From Prevotella sp. (GTDB lineage Bacteria; Bacteroidota; Bacteroidia; Bacteroidales; Bacteroidaceae), in the NCBI GenBank assembly GCA_017961115.1, contig JAGCXX010000200.1, positions 1 through 44,428 of the forward strand: 44,428 nucleotides of DNA, given 5' to 3'. The notes under the pieces are model-generated. The model made no database searches. It saw only the letters and a program-made list of their open reading frames with translations, and was not told the DNA's origin. Below, in pieces: positions 1 through 9,015 of the stretch (within the stretch, counting starts at the first letter, position 1; every line of letters begins with the position of its first letter). Made by a program: the position numbers and the translations under genes.

Positions 1-18
1 ATGTCAATTCCTATACTA

Positions 19-549
19 TTATTTCAGTCTTTTGCACTCTGCCTGGAGGCAGACGGAGAAAATCGCCTCTACTACAATCATTAATGCTGCCAGCACCCAA
101 GGTGGGAAAAAGAGGCCTATGATGAGTGCGGCAATGGGAATAAAAATGGAGAAGACCAGGTAACTCTTTGAATCGTATAGCCAACTGAACGGCATGAGGT
201 GCGCGCCGAAAATCATGGCATAGACCATCAGCATCTTTTCTGGCACTGCTGCCAGCACCCACATGGCAATAAGGATGTATAGCATCTGGTTGACCGAGAA
301 CAGGATACCTGCCTTTGTGAGCGGGTTGCCTTTGCCCTCGAAGTCAATCTTCAGCCATTTGGACATCAGCCAGGCTAAGGGAAACAAGATGGCGGAGCAG
401 CAGAATGTGAGGATGTCTTTCATCTCAATTGTCATCCCTGTGAGATGGACGGCGCAAATCAGTATCCAAATCAGAATGGATGCCAAGATGAAGTGAAGTC
501 CTTTCTTCTGCCTGACGGAGCAGTCTTTGATTAGTTGTTCTAATTCCAT
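19..549 (-). CDS. Six-TM integral membrane protein, DUF7010-like
   Basis: A 176-residue protein that is almost entirely membrane-embedded. I count about six hydrophobic helices (near residues 20-38, 45-63, 76-99, 104-125, 130-148 and 149-170) joined by short loops, with a charged N-terminal stretch (MELEQLIKDCSVRQKKG). The N-terminal pattern and overall size resemble the uncharacterised DUF7010 membrane family; that assignment is from memory and is moderate. No catalytic or transport motif is visible. It is the last gene in the window on this strand, 43 bases after the lipoprotein gene at 593-1036, so it may be the tail of the polysaccharide operon or an independent gene. Function unknown. 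Confidence 0.7.
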   Translation of the reverse strand: MELEQLIKDCSVRQKKGLHFILASILIWILICAVHLTGMTIEMKDILTFCCSAILFPLAWLMSKWLKIDFEGKGNPLTKAGILFSVNQMLYILIAMWVLAAVPEKMLMVYAMIFGAHLMPFSWLYDSKSYLVFSIFIPIAALIIGLFFPPWVLAALMIVVEAIFSVCLQAECKRLK

Positions 550-592
550 GATGTTCGATAATTGATAAATGATAATAAGTGGTTCAGTGTTT

Positions 593-1036
593 TTACATCT
601 TCCGGAATCTCAGCACCAGCCCTTCTGCGGATAGAACCATCTTGCTGTCTGACAGTTGGTCGATGTGCAAATGTGGCGTCAGCGACCGTAGGCCATAGCA
701 ACTGATTTCGCACACGTCGGTCACCTCCGGGTCGCCATTAGGACGGTCGTTGACATATACTTTGTCCATCAGCAATGAGTCACCCGAACGCTCAAAATGC
801 ATGACAATAGGAATATGGTGGTTGTCGCGGTCGCTGCACTCCACCAATTGGTGTTGTATGGCCCAAAACAACCGTTGGCTGCTCACATCCGTCGTTCCTC
901 CCGACAATGTGTCGACTGTCTCCAGATGCCAATATCCATACAAATCGCCATGAGGGACAGACTCCAGTTCACAGCCTGTCATCATGCCCACTAACACCAA
1001 TATCGGCAGAATCAGTAAACGACATCTCTTTTTCAT
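593..1036 (-). CDS. Small lipoprotein with lipocalin-like fold (hypothetical)
   Basis: A 147-residue predicted lipoprotein. The N-terminus MKKRCRLLILPILVLVGMMTGC is a signal peptide ending in a lipobox with Cys22. The rest (GYWHLETVDTL, then several beta-strand-like segments ending LVLRFRKM) resembles the lipocalin-like lipoproteins common in Bacteroidales, in which 'G.W.L' opens the barrel. No enzyme motif is visible. It starts 19 bases after the stop of the WecA/MraY-like gene, so it is probably co-transcribed with the polysaccharide operon. Its role there is unknown; an outer-membrane or periplasmic accessory role is only inference. Confidence 0.75.
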   Translation of the reverse strand: MKKRCRLLILPILVLVGMMTGCELESVPHGDLYGYWHLETVDTLSGGTTDVSSQRLFWAIQHQLVECSDRDNHHIPIVMHFERSGDSLLMDKVYVNDRPNGDPEVTDVCEISCYGLRSLTPHLHIDQLSDSKMVLSAEGLVLRFRKM

Positions 1037-1055
1037 GCTAATCCATATCTATGTA

Positions 1056-2165
1056 CTACACAAACGGTTTTTCTCCTTTGTGGCGGATATAGCTGTCGAG
1101 CAGTAGATTGTAGACTACATATAATAAAATGTCTATGATGAGGCTATAGGTGAGGCTGATATCGAGGAACTGCACCATCAGGATGTTGATGACACCAAAG
1201 AAAATGGCAGTGAGCAGGATGGCGAAAAGCGCGGCATGCTGCCCCAATCCGGCGCGCAGCCACTTATGGTGGAGGTGGTTCTTGTCTGCCTGGAAAAGCG
1301 ACCTCCCGTGATACATGCGGGTGAGCACCACACGGAAGACATCAAACATTGGGACGAGAAGCATGGTGATGGAAAGCATCAGTCCGCCACGGCGGAACTC
1401 CATGATGGCAGGGTTGTCCATGGAAAATTTCACGAACAGCGTGCCGAGGATGAAGCCGAGTGTCAGACTGCCTGAGTCGCCCATGAATATCTTCTGCTTT
1501 TTCTCAGGGTCGCCGCAGATATTGAAATAGAGATAGGGCACGAGCACGCCCATCAGTCCGGCTATCAGAATGCAATAGGTGATGAGGCCGTAGTGGATGA
1601 AGCAGGTGAGGAAACCACCGAGGGCGAGGAACGACAGTCCTGCCGCCAGTCCGTCGATACCGTCGATGAGGTTGATGGAATTGTCGATGTAGACAATCAT
1701 GAAAACGGTGAGGCAGGCTCCTACCCAGAATGGTATCTCGGCGATGCCGAAAAATCCGTAGAGATGGTTGATGTATAGTCCAGACAGCGGCAGTAGGGTG
1801 GCGGCAACAATCTGGACAAAGAACTTGGTCTTCGCATCGAGTCCCAGCAGGTCGTCGATGATGCCCATCGTGTAGATCATAATCAGGCCGAGCATGAAAC
1901 AGCATGCCCACAGGCTGACATGTATGGTATTTCGGTCCTCATTATGTCCCATCACCAGGAGGGCAAGTAGAAAGGCAAGCACCATGCTGGGCATGAAACT
2001 CAGTCCTCCCAGTCGGGGGATGTTGTTTTTATGCACCTTGCGCTCATCAGGAATGTCATAGAGCTTCTTTTTCTGACAAAACCTCATAATCAGCGGGATG
2101 AGGACAAAGCCCGATAAGATACTGATGGCAAAGGCAATAAAGGAATAAAGTGTTATTCTTGTCAT
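1056..2165 (-). CDS. MraY/WecA-family undecaprenyl-phosphate sugar-1-phosphate transferase
   Basis: A 369-residue polytopic membrane enzyme of the WecA/TagO/MraY family. It should transfer a HexNAc-1-phosphate from a UDP-sugar to undecaprenyl phosphate at the inner face of the membrane, starting a lipid-linked glycan. Family hallmarks are visible in order: DIPDERKVHKNNIPRLGG (residues 37-54), the Mg-binding Asp pair in GIIDDLLGLD (104-105), NLIDGIDGLAAG (165-176), FMGDSGSLTLGF, and a late His cluster (NHLHHKW). It is the sixth gene of a minus-strand polysaccharide operon, 85 bases after the polymerase gene, and has its own promoter-like sequence in that gap. The operon also encodes a WcaJ-type initiating transferase, so the two enzymes may start different glycans. 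Sugar specificity cannot be read from the sequence. Confidence 0.92.
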   Translation of the reverse strand: MTRITLYSFIAFAISILSGFVLIPLIMRFCQKKKLYDIPDERKVHKNNIPRLGGLSFMPSMVLAFLLALLVMGHNEDRNTIHVSLWACCFMLGLIMIYTMGIIDDLLGLDAKTKFFVQIVAATLLPLSGLYINHLYGFFGIAEIPFWVGACLTVFMIVYIDNSINLIDGIDGLAAGLSFLALGGFLTCFIHYGLITYCILIAGLMGVLVPYLYFNICGDPEKKQKIFMGDSGSLTLGFILGTLFVKFSMDNPAIMEFRRGGLMLSITMLLVPMFDVFRVVLTRMYHGRSLFQADKNHLHHKWLRAGLGQHAALFAILLTAIFFGVINILMVQFLDISLTYSLIIDILLYVVYNLLLDSYIRHKGEKPFV

Positions 2166-2195
2166 TAATCTTTTAAAAATATCCTAATTATGGTG

Positions 2196-2226
2196 CAAAT
2201 TTAGTATAAAAAGGGATGCCTTCAAA
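2196..2226 (-). promoter_or_regulatory. Internal Bacteroidetes-type promoter before the WecA-like gene
   Basis: Read on the minus strand this is TTTG (plus 2223-2226), a 19-base spacer, then TAAATTTG (plus 2196-2203). It matches the Bacteroidetes -33/-7 pattern TTTG-N19-20-TAnnTTTG. It lies about 30 bases before the ATG of the WecA-like gene and could allow that gene to be expressed apart from the upstream operon. Confidence 0.55.
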
Positions 2227-2250
2227 ACATATTGTTGCTTTTTTTTCAGT

Positions 2251-3516
2251 TCATTCTGGTTCATTTTGGTCCAATAAATCCATATCGCTCCATTGCTGCG
2301 TACTGCCGCTGTCGCCCCAGTCCCATCTGAGGGCAAACTGCTGCTGGGTGACCAACCAGGTGAAGAAGACGAATTGGATGACGTTGACCAAACTCATCAT
2401 TACATTTTCCTGATAGAACTGAAGGATAAGCACATAGACGGCAAAGGCATATACACATTTGGCGAAGCCGCTGCCGTTGCGGGCATAACGGTAAATCCAT
2501 CCCGACATTACGCCATACACCAAAGCGAAGAATGCCACGCCACGGTAGCCAAAGTCCATGAAGAAAGGTTGGAATACCGTATACACATTGGTTGGCAGTG
2601 GCACCCATACAAATTCCTGCAGTTTGGTGTTCACCTCAAAGTCGCCTCCGAAGCGGTTGAGAAAGAGATAGACTGTTTGGAACGTATGCGAGCCAAACTG
2701 AGTGGAGATGTCCTGTGAGATGCGCTCGAAAGCTGCTGGTGGCGAAAGCACGTAGATGGCGAAGAAGTCGAGGAAAGACATCGACTCGCTGCTGTCACCC
2801 TCGCTGCTGGTGTAGTCGCGTGCCAAGTTGATGAGGAAGAACACCAGCACGACCACGATGACAGAAACGAAAATGGAGCGCAGGCGGATGACCCGCTTCT
2901 GGTAGAGGATGTACATGAGGGAGGCGAAGAGGAAGAACAGCATGCCTTTCTCCATGATGGCGAATGCGCTCATCATACCTGCTGCCACGATGGTAAGCAC
3001 CTGCCACAGCGGCACTTTGGGGTATCGCCACAGCGCCACGACGATGAGCACTTGGTTGAGCACGTAGGAGTAGTTGAGAAAACCATATTTCTCGTCGCCG
3101 AATACCGCCAGCAGACGTAGGTTGTTGAGCATGTCGGCCGTGTCGAACATCATCACCACTTGCATGATTTTGTATAGATAGAGCGGAGTGATGACCATCG
3201 AGATGACATACAGTGTGGTGAAGAGCAGACCGCTGGTCTCCGGTATGCGCCTTGAGGTCTCCTCGGGATGCGCAACGGCAGGCAGTAGGTAGTAGGTGAG
3301 AAGGGATGAGGCGCAAAAGATGGGCAGCCACAGGGCGAGACTGGTGTGGAACTGTGTGCCGAGAGGGTAGAGGAGGTCGCCTTGGAATTGGAACATGACC
3401 ACGATGGCAAGCCACACAGCAGTGGTGATGGTCCAAGGTGCGAAGAGGTCGCCAGCCTTGAACAGCATGTAACCAATGAGCAGGATGCCCATGATGATGA
3501 TGAGTATCAGGTCCAT
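2251..3516 (-). CDS. Wzy-type oligosaccharide repeat unit polymerase
   Basis: A 421-residue protein with roughly ten to twelve hydrophobic helices and long periplasmic loops, of the O-antigen/oligosaccharide-repeat polymerase type. Such proteins join undecaprenyl-linked repeat units into long chains on the periplasmic side. The family has few invariant residues, so the call rests on topology, length, and its position between the chain-length proteins and the WecA-like transferase. It begins 3 bases after the stop of the preceding Wzz-like gene, so translation is probably coupled. The C-terminal tail after the last helix is acidic and rich in W, S and Q. No flippase (Wzx) or ordinary glycosyltransferase is present in the window, so those must be encoded elsewhere. 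Confidence 0.82.
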   Translation of the reverse strand: MDLILIIIMGILLIGYMLFKAGDLFAPWTITTAVWLAIVVMFQFQGDLLYPLGTQFHTSLALWLPIFCASSLLTYYLLPAVAHPEETSRRIPETSGLLFTTLYVISMVITPLYLYKIMQVVMMFDTADMLNNLRLLAVFGDEKYGFLNYSYVLNQVLIVVALWRYPKVPLWQVLTIVAAGMMSAFAIMEKGMLFFLFASLMYILYQKRVIRLRSIFVSVIVVVLVFFLINLARDYTSSEGDSSESMSFLDFFAIYVLSPPAAFERISQDISTQFGSHTFQTVYLFLNRFGGDFEVNTKLQEFVWVPLPTNVYTVFQPFFMDFGYRGVAFFALVYGVMSGWIYRYARNGSGFAKCVYAFAVYVLILQFYQENVMMSLVNVIQFVFFTWLVTQQQFALRWDWGDSGSTQQWSDMDLLDQNEPE

Positions 3517-3519
3517 AGG

Positions 3520-4491
3520 CTATATTGGTCGTTTTTCACTGATGGCACGTCGCAGGAGCAATGCCCAGGTGGTGAAGACGAGGGTGATGAAGACGAATGT
3601 CAGCACATACCCCATCGTGGTGGGTGCGGTGGGATGCTGCGGCACCGTGGCATTACTCAGTATGGCAAAGGTGTAGGAGAACTTACCCACCAGCGCCTCG
3701 CAACGGCGGTATTGCTCCATCGCCTTGCTGTAGTTGGTGAAGGCATTGGCATACTCGTTTTGCAGATGTTGCTCCATAGAGATGGCGCGTGGTGTGCTGA
3801 GGTCATTGTGAGTGTCGCGAAAACGCGCATAGTCGTTGCGTGCCGCCAAGAACCGCTCATTCTCTTGGTTGAGTTTCACCGCTGCCTGTTCGAGGTCGCG
3901 GTGAGCACGGTCGCGCGCATAGTTGGCCATGTGGCGCTGCAGGAGCACTCGGGCGGAGTCAGCCATCAAGGCCGCCACCACAGGATCTTGGTCGGTAGCC
4001 TGGATGATGGTAGTCTTGTATTTCGGCGATACCTTGGAGCGGATATTGTGCTGGATGATATCGATGACCCTCGCGTGTTCGTCGAGGTCAGGGGCAAAGA
4101 GCGACTGCCACAACGGAGTGCGGTGGTGGTCGAGGATATGATGGTAGTAGTCGGTGTGGAGAGGTTCAATGCGCATCCTTGCCATCTCCTCGGCAAATTC
4201 CTTGGTGGGCACGAGCATGGAATATACCTCAGGCTGCCGCAGTCCCTCTTGGTCGCCTAAGGCTGTCTTTGCCCATGAGGCAAAGCTGTTGAGGCCCAGC
4301 AGGAGGTCGGTCTCTTCTTTTTCATTGGCGATTTTCACCTGTGCGGAGTAAGACTTGGGGATGGAGGCGCAGATGATGATGGCAAATGCAACGGCTGCTG
4401 CTACCGCAACGGCATAGGTCCGCCAATGTCTCCGGCAGACATCCCACGCACTCCACGCGGGCTGGTCGTTGTTGTAGTTCCCGGCGGTCAT
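3520..4491 (-). CDS. Wzz-family polysaccharide chain-length determinant protein (second copy)
   Basis: A 323-residue polysaccharide co-polymerase. Two membrane helices (about 25-45 and 290-312) flank a large periplasmic region that is strongly helical and probably coiled-coil (about 170-270, rich in E, Q, R and A). 'SYSAQVKIANEKEETDLLLG' after the first helix matches the Wzz signature region. There is no cytoplasmic tyrosine kinase domain after the second helix; only about ten residues remain. It is shorter than, and shares its plan with, the adjacent gene at 4504-5565, including 'TDQDPVVAALMADSARVLLQ' against 'TDQDPLISATMADSVRNRLQ'. The two look like diverged tandem duplicates. It probably sets chain length with the polymerase, or forms a hetero-oligomer with its neighbour. 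Confidence 0.87.
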   Translation of the reverse strand: MTAGNYNNDQPAWSAWDVCRRHWRTYAVAVAAAVAFAIIICASIPKSYSAQVKIANEKEETDLLLGLNSFASWAKTALGDQEGLRQPEVYSMLVPTKEFAEEMARMRIEPLHTDYYHHILDHHRTPLWQSLFAPDLDEHARVIDIIQHNIRSKVSPKYKTTIIQATDQDPVVAALMADSARVLLQRHMANYARDRAHRDLEQAAVKLNQENERFLAARNDYARFRDTHNDLSTPRAISMEQHLQNEYANAFTNYSKAMEQYRRCEALVGKFSYTFAILSNATVPQHPTAPTTMGYVLTFVFITLVFTTWALLLRRAISEKRPI

Positions 4492-4503
4492 CGCTGCTTG
4501 TGC

Positions 4504-5565
4504 TTATCGGATGACGAACACCTGGCGACGTTTCTTCCAAACGAGGAAGAGGATGTATGCCACAGCACCTAAGAACATCGAGAGGATGAGCACCGAGAGT
4601 TTCGACTTGTTGATGTGCTTGATGGGCACCGATGCCGACTGCACGACGGTGAAGGCAGGAGTGCGCTCCTGCACCTTTGCCTTGGAGAGTTGCAACTGTT
4701 CGTAAATCTGCGTGTAGGCATTGTATTTGAGTTGCATGTCGTTCTCCAAATCATCCTGCTTCGACTTGAAGGTCTGGAGCATCAAGTCCTGGTTGGTGTC
4801 GCTGAACGATGCATATTGCTGTCTTGCCTTGACATATTGTTCGCGTGCCTCGGCAAAGAGCCGCTCCATGTATGCGAGGTCGTTGCGTGCCTTCTTCGTG
4901 CGGTATTCGGTGATGAAGTTCTGCAGGCGGTTGCGCACGGAGTCGGCCATCGTAGCTGAGATGAGCGGGTCCTGGTCGGTCACCTCGATGGTGATGACGC
5001 TTGTCTTCCTGTCCACAGAGCAGTCGATGCTCTTGCCGATTTTGTGTGCGATGTTGTATTGCTTCTTGGTGAGCCTGAAGGGATTGACGCGGCTGTCGTC
5101 GGTTGGTGCGCCGCTGTCGTCACCTTTCATCTTCTCCACCAAGTTGGCAAGCCATTCGGCAGGCTTCCTATACCATGCCTTGCGCGTATGGTTGTTGAGG
5201 TAGTCATAGTAGTCGGTGGTGAGGCTTCCGTCCTTGGTCTCCACGGTGACGGGGAAGAGGCTGACGAGGAAGTCGGTCGACTGGATGAGGTCGGGATAGA
5301 GTTCAGGATAGATGGCGTCGTTGCTGTTGCCGAAGTCCATATCCATGCCCACCATGGAGGCGAGCGACGAGATGTTCGACGTGAGACTGTTGCTGGTGGC
5401 GGTCTCCGGGGCGAGCATCACAGATGTGCGGTATTCCTTGGGTGTGCCGAAAGCAACGGCGAGTCCGATGATGCCAAAGATGCCCATGGTCACTCCCATC
5501 CAGAGTTTGTTGTCCTTGATGGCTCTGAGAAGGGCGATGATGTCGATTTCTATCTTGTTGCTCAT
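4504..5565 (-). CDS. Wzz-family polysaccharide chain-length determinant protein (first copy)
   Basis: A 353-residue Wzz/PCP-type protein. The first TM helix is near residues 18-38, followed by 'YRTSVMLAPET', typical of the Wzz domain start. A long periplasmic helical region spans about 190-290, and the second TM helix is near 320-345 with a short basic tail (KKRRQVFVIR). It lacks the BY-kinase domain found in Wzc-type proteins. It starts 6 bases after the SLBB exporter gene and ends 12 bases before the second Wzz-like gene. The family controls chain length and couples the polymerase to the outer-membrane exporter, which agrees with its place between wza- and wzy-like genes. Confidence 0.9.
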   Translation of the reverse strand: MSNKIEIDIIALLRAIKDNKLWMGVTMGIFGIIGLAVAFGTPKEYRTSVMLAPETATSNSLTSNISSLASMVGMDMDFGNSNDAIYPELYPDLIQSTDFLVSLFPVTVETKDGSLTTDYYDYLNNHTRKAWYRKPAEWLANLVEKMKGDDSGAPTDDSRVNPFRLTKKQYNIAHKIGKSIDCSVDRKTSVITIEVTDQDPLISATMADSVRNRLQNFITEYRTKKARNDLAYMERLFAEAREQYVKARQQYASFSDTNQDLMLQTFKSKQDDLENDMQLKYNAYTQIYEQLQLSKAKVQERTPAFTVVQSASVPIKHINKSKLSVLILSMFLGAVAYILFLVWKKRRQVFVIR

Positions 5566-5571
5566 GGCTGT

Positions 5572-8169
5572 TTACTTTAAGATGCTGGCGAGTGTGGCGA
5601 TGATGGCGGCGAATGAACCCACTGAGGTGGCGATGCTCAGCGTCTCCTGCAGTGAGGTGTGCGTGATGGGTTTCGACGGCACGACAATCTCGCATCCCGG
5701 CATCGGCTTCGCCTTGTGGCTCTTCTTGGCCACCTTGCCGTTCATGTAGATGACGTAGGTTTGACGCTTCTTCGCCTTGTTGCCGTAACCACCCGCCTGG
5801 TCGATGTAGTAGCTGATGTTGCGCCCTTCCTCATAAGCCACAGAGTTGGGATGCATCACCTCGCCGCTGATTTTCACCGTTCCCGAATACTGCGGTACGA
5901 TGATGCGGTCGCCCTCGCGGAGCATGATGTCCTCGTCTCCGCCCGGTGACCGAAGTGCCTCGTCGAGGTCAATACCCACAGGGTAGGTGTCGCCCACCTC
6001 ATATTTCTGCAACTGCTGTGTCTGACTGACATTGGCGAGGCTGGCATTGCCACTTCTCGCGATTTGCTCCTGCAGGTTGACCTCAGCCTGCTCACGCGCT
6101 TTCTTGAGTGCCTCGATGGCATTCATGCGCTCCTCCTGAGTGTAACGGCGCTCCAGTCGTGCTCCCTTGGGATAAGCCCGGTCGTTGAGACCTCCGGCTG
6201 CCTTCACCAGTTCGCTGATGCGCATGTTCTTGGTGGAGATGGTATAGGGTCCGGCGAACATCACCTCGCCCTCGATGGTCACGTTCTGCTGTTTGTATGA
6301 GCCTGGGCTCTTGCGCACATAGACCTCATCGAATGGCATGAGAGTGAAACCAGGTTCTCCCTCGATGACGAAGCCGTCCTTGATGGCGAAGGTGTAGGTC
6401 TGTGAGCGTATGGAATCGGTTGTGATGGCATGGGGGTTAGTCACGCGCCGAGCTACGTCGATTTTCACTGCCGATGCGGTCTCCTTGAGTCCACCTGCCT
6501 GCAGGATGAAGTCCTCGATGGTCTCATTGGCGGCATATTTGTAGATGCCTGGGTAGTAGACCTCGCCATGGATGGTGAGGGTCTGTTCCTCCATCATGTC
6601 CTGCTTTGTGGGGATGAACAGCTCATCGTTGGGCTTGAGGGGGATATCGGCTTTTGAACCATCGAGTATACCCTCGATGTCGAGTCTGAGCACCTCGCGG
6701 GTACGGTCCTCCTTGAGGCGGTGCATCACGGCATGGGCGGTGAATGCCTCCTCCTTGAGTCCTCCTGCCGCCTCGATAAGTTTCCTCACGGTGTTGATTT
6801 CACCATCCATTTGGTACATGTCGGGACGGAACACGGCACCTTTGATTTGTGCCATGTTGCTGTAACGGCTGATGATGGAGTCGACGGTGATGGAGTCGCC
6901 ATCGGCAAGGATGAATGACGCCATGTCGAATTCATCGACGGTATATACTGAGCGCTCGCGCCCTGTCTTGCGGATGACGCGCAGCGACTGCTTGTAGGCA
7001 TCTCCGGTGAATCCTCCTGCATATTTGACCAGCGACTGCAGGCTCTCGTTGCGTTTCATCTCATAGTACATGGGACGTTTCACCTTGCCCTCGATGCAGA
7101 CAAGACAGTCGTAGCTTCCCACCATAATCATGTCGTTGTCCTGCAGCCTTACGTTGCCGGTCATGCGGCCGTTCTGCAGGTAGTCGTAGACATCGACGAC
7201 AGAGAGCAGTTGACTGTTGCGGTAGACGCGGATGTTGCGCAGTGTACCGATATCGGTGACACCTCCTGCCATGTAGAGGGCGTGGAAGACGCTGGCGAAT
7301 GCCGAGAGGGTGTAGGTGCCCGGCGTCTTGACATCGCCCACCACGTTCACCATGATGGAACGGGTTTCGCCGACGGTGAGCCGTAGTTTCGAACTCTGGT
7401 AGCGTGCGCCGAGTTTGGAACGGATGGTGGCATTGGCCTGCTCCACAGTCATTCCTGCCACATAGACGGGACCATAGCCTTCGATGACGACACGTCCGTC
7501 GGGCGACACGGTGCTCTCAATGGTTTTCTGAGATGCTCCGTAGATGTCGATGTATACGGCATCGCCAGGACCGAGCCTGTAATTCTCCGGTGTTGCGATG
7601 TTCATGTTGGGTTCGAAGGAGAGGCGCTTGTTGTTGAACAGGTCGTGGCCGTAGATTTTCTTTTTCTGTTTCTTCAGCTTCTCCACAAGGTTCTCGTACA
7701 TGGTGATGGTGTCGCCCGGAAGCCATTCGTTGAGTTCGTCGAGAAAGTCGTTGTACTCATCGTCGTCGTCGTCAAAGGTGCGGGTGGTGATGATGTCGTC
7801 CTTGATTCTCATGTCCGAGTTGTAGTATCCCTTGTTGCCGGAAATGTCGGTCATCTTGTCATCATACTGACCATCGTAGCCCTGCATCTTCTTCTTGCGG
7901 GTGCGGTCGTCGGTGGTCTCGGTGCTGTTGCTCATGGTGCCGAGGCCCTGCTCTTTGGCAAGTCGCTCATATTTCTGCCTGACGCGCCTGAGCTGCGTGA
8001 CATCCACACCTCGCTGTATGAGTTGGATGCCTATCTGTTGCTGCGAGGTACCCTCCTGGTGCTCTTTGACGATGTATCTGAAAACTTGGTCGTCGGTCAT
8101 CGACGATTGTGCTGCTGCGCACAGGGGGAAGAGCGCGGCGAACAAAATCAAAAACACGTATTTTCTCAT
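5572..8169 (-). CDS. SLBB-domain polysaccharide export outer-membrane protein (Wza-like)
   Basis: An 865-residue exported protein with a clear signal peptide (MRKYVFLILFAALFPLCAAA). After a charged N-terminal region that includes a run of aspartates near residue 135, the polysaccharide-export domain starts around 'YRLGPGDAVYIDIYG' (about residue 200) with 'SPDGRVVIEGYGPVYVAG'. It is followed by several SLBB-type beta-grasp repeats ('GDVKTPGTYTL', 'GEVYYPGIYKY', 'GEVMFAGPYTIS', 'GEVMHPNSVAYEEG'). More repeats than in E. coli Wza explain the length, which is usual for Bacteroidetes members. The C-terminus ends in a hydrophobic helix (about 845-863). It is the second gene of the operon, 4 bases after the sugar transferase. 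It likely forms the outer-membrane/periplasmic channel for export of the polymer. Confidence 0.92.
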   Translation of the reverse strand: MRKYVFLILFAALFPLCAAAQSSMTDDQVFRYIVKEHQEGTSQQQIGIQLIQRGVDVTQLRRVRQKYERLAKEQGLGTMSNSTETTDDRTRKKKMQGYDGQYDDKMTDISGNKGYYNSDMRIKDDIITTRTFDDDDDEYNDFLDELNEWLPGDTITMYENLVEKLKKQKKKIYGHDLFNNKRLSFEPNMNIATPENYRLGPGDAVYIDIYGASQKTIESTVSPDGRVVIEGYGPVYVAGMTVEQANATIRSKLGARYQSSKLRLTVGETRSIMVNVVGDVKTPGTYTLSAFASVFHALYMAGGVTDIGTLRNIRVYRNSQLLSVVDVYDYLQNGRMTGNVRLQDNDMIMVGSYDCLVCIEGKVKRPMYYEMKRNESLQSLVKYAGGFTGDAYKQSLRVIRKTGRERSVYTVDEFDMASFILADGDSITVDSIISRYSNMAQIKGAVFRPDMYQMDGEINTVRKLIEAAGGLKEEAFTAHAVMHRLKEDRTREVLRLDIEGILDGSKADIPLKPNDELFIPTKQDMMEEQTLTIHGEVYYPGIYKYAANETIEDFILQAGGLKETASAVKIDVARRVTNPHAITTDSIRSQTYTFAIKDGFVIEGEPGFTLMPFDEVYVRKSPGSYKQQNVTIEGEVMFAGPYTISTKNMRISELVKAAGGLNDRAYPKGARLERRYTQEERMNAIEALKKAREQAEVNLQEQIARSGNASLANVSQTQQLQKYEVGDTYPVGIDLDEALRSPGGDEDIMLREGDRIIVPQYSGTVKISGEVMHPNSVAYEEGRNISYYIDQAGGYGNKAKKRQTYVIYMNGKVAKKSHKAKPMPGCEIVVPSKPITHTSLQETLSIATSVGSFAAIIATLASILK

Positions 8170-8173
8170 AATC

Positions 8174-8902
8174 TCAGAATTGCTCGTTGTTTGTTGTAGT
8201 GGTAGCCTCCGCCGGCGATGGGGTGGGGTGGTGGGGCTTGTTCTTATTATCTGTCTGTCCCTCAGATGATTGGAAGAGACATCCTATGGTTTGGATAATG
8301 ATGCTTAGGTCGGTGCGGAGTGTTCGGTTCTCCAGATACCTGATGTCCATGTCAAGTCTCTTGAGCATCTTCTCCATGGTGTCGGTATATCCGTTGTAGA
8401 TGGTCGCCTCGGAGGTGAGGCCAGGTTTCATTTGGTAGATGAGCAGGTAGTCATGGGTATGTTCCATGATTTGGTCGATGTAGTATTTGCGCTCGGGGCG
8501 CGGACCCACCAGCGACATGTTGCCGATGAGCACGTTCCACAGTTGGGGAAGTTCGTCAAGGTGGTGGTCGCGGAGGAACTTCTCAAAGGGTGTTGACTGC
8601 ACGCTGTCGCTCTGTGCGATGAGTTGCGGTCCCTCGTCCTCCACCACGGTGCTCAGGGTGCGGAACTTGTAGATGGTGAACGGTTTTCCCTTGTAGCCTA
8701 TTCGTTTTTGGGAGAAAAACACAGGACCATTGCGCTGTATTTTGAGCATGACGGCGAAAAGGATGAATACGGGGGAGAGTATAATGAGCCCCACGAGCGA
8801 GCAGAGAATGTCTGCCCCTCGTTTCACCACGTGCTGCCATGGTCTCATGGCATCATGGCTGTATGCCAGGCTCGCTGCCTGTTCATCGTATGTTCTTGCC
8901 AA
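8174..8902 (-). CDS. Bacterial sugar transferase (polyprenyl phosphate hexose-1-phosphate transferase, WcaJ family)
   Basis: A 242-residue monotopic phosphoglycosyl transferase. It contains the re-entrant membrane helix region (KRGADILCSLVGLIILSPVF, about 28-47), the 'GPVFFSQKRIGYKGKPFTIY' block, the catalytic 'LDELPQLWNVLIGNMSLVG' with its Asp-Glu pair, 'GPRPE', and a late 'KPGLTSEATIYNGY'. It lacks the N-terminal four-TM domain of full-length WcaJ, so it is the catalytic-core type. The family loads a sugar-1-phosphate onto undecaprenyl phosphate as the first step of repeat-unit assembly. The last ~25 residues are a low-complexity P/T/N-rich tail. It is the first gene of the operon, with a promoter-like sequence about 50 bases upstream. 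Confidence 0.93.
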   Translation of the reverse strand: MARTYDEQAASLAYSHDAMRPWQHVVKRGADILCSLVGLIILSPVFILFAVMLKIQRNGPVFFSQKRIGYKGKPFTIYKFRTLSTVVEDEGPQLIAQSDSVQSTPFEKFLRDHHLDELPQLWNVLIGNMSLVGPRPERKYYIDQIMEHTHDYLLIYQMKPGLTSEATIYNGYTDTMEKMLKRLDMDIRYLENRTLRTDLSIIIQTIGCLFQSSEGQTDNKNKPHHPTPSPAEATTTTNNEQF

Positions 8903-8952
8903 AATGGATTGTTTCTAACATTATATATAACCGCAAAACGGCTAAATTGTTG

Positions 8953-8960
8953 CAAAGGTA
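8953..8960 (-). promoter_or_regulatory. Promoter -7 element of the polysaccharide operon
   Basis: The minus strand reads TACCTTTG here, an exact TAnnTTTG Bacteroidetes -7 box, about 50 bases before the sugar transferase ATG. The expected -33 region upstream is a T-rich/A-rich tract without a clear TTTG. Being the only good match before the first gene, it likely drives the operon. Confidence 0.55.
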
Positions 8961-9015
8961 GTGTTTTTTTTGTAAAAAAACAGATGTCGGGGGCGAATAG
9001 TCGGAAAAATGATGG

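Noticed and set aside
3346..4260. A 304-codon plus-strand frame opposite the Wzy and Wzz genes
   Set aside because: It crosses the boundary between two well-supported minus-strand genes and has no domain pattern.
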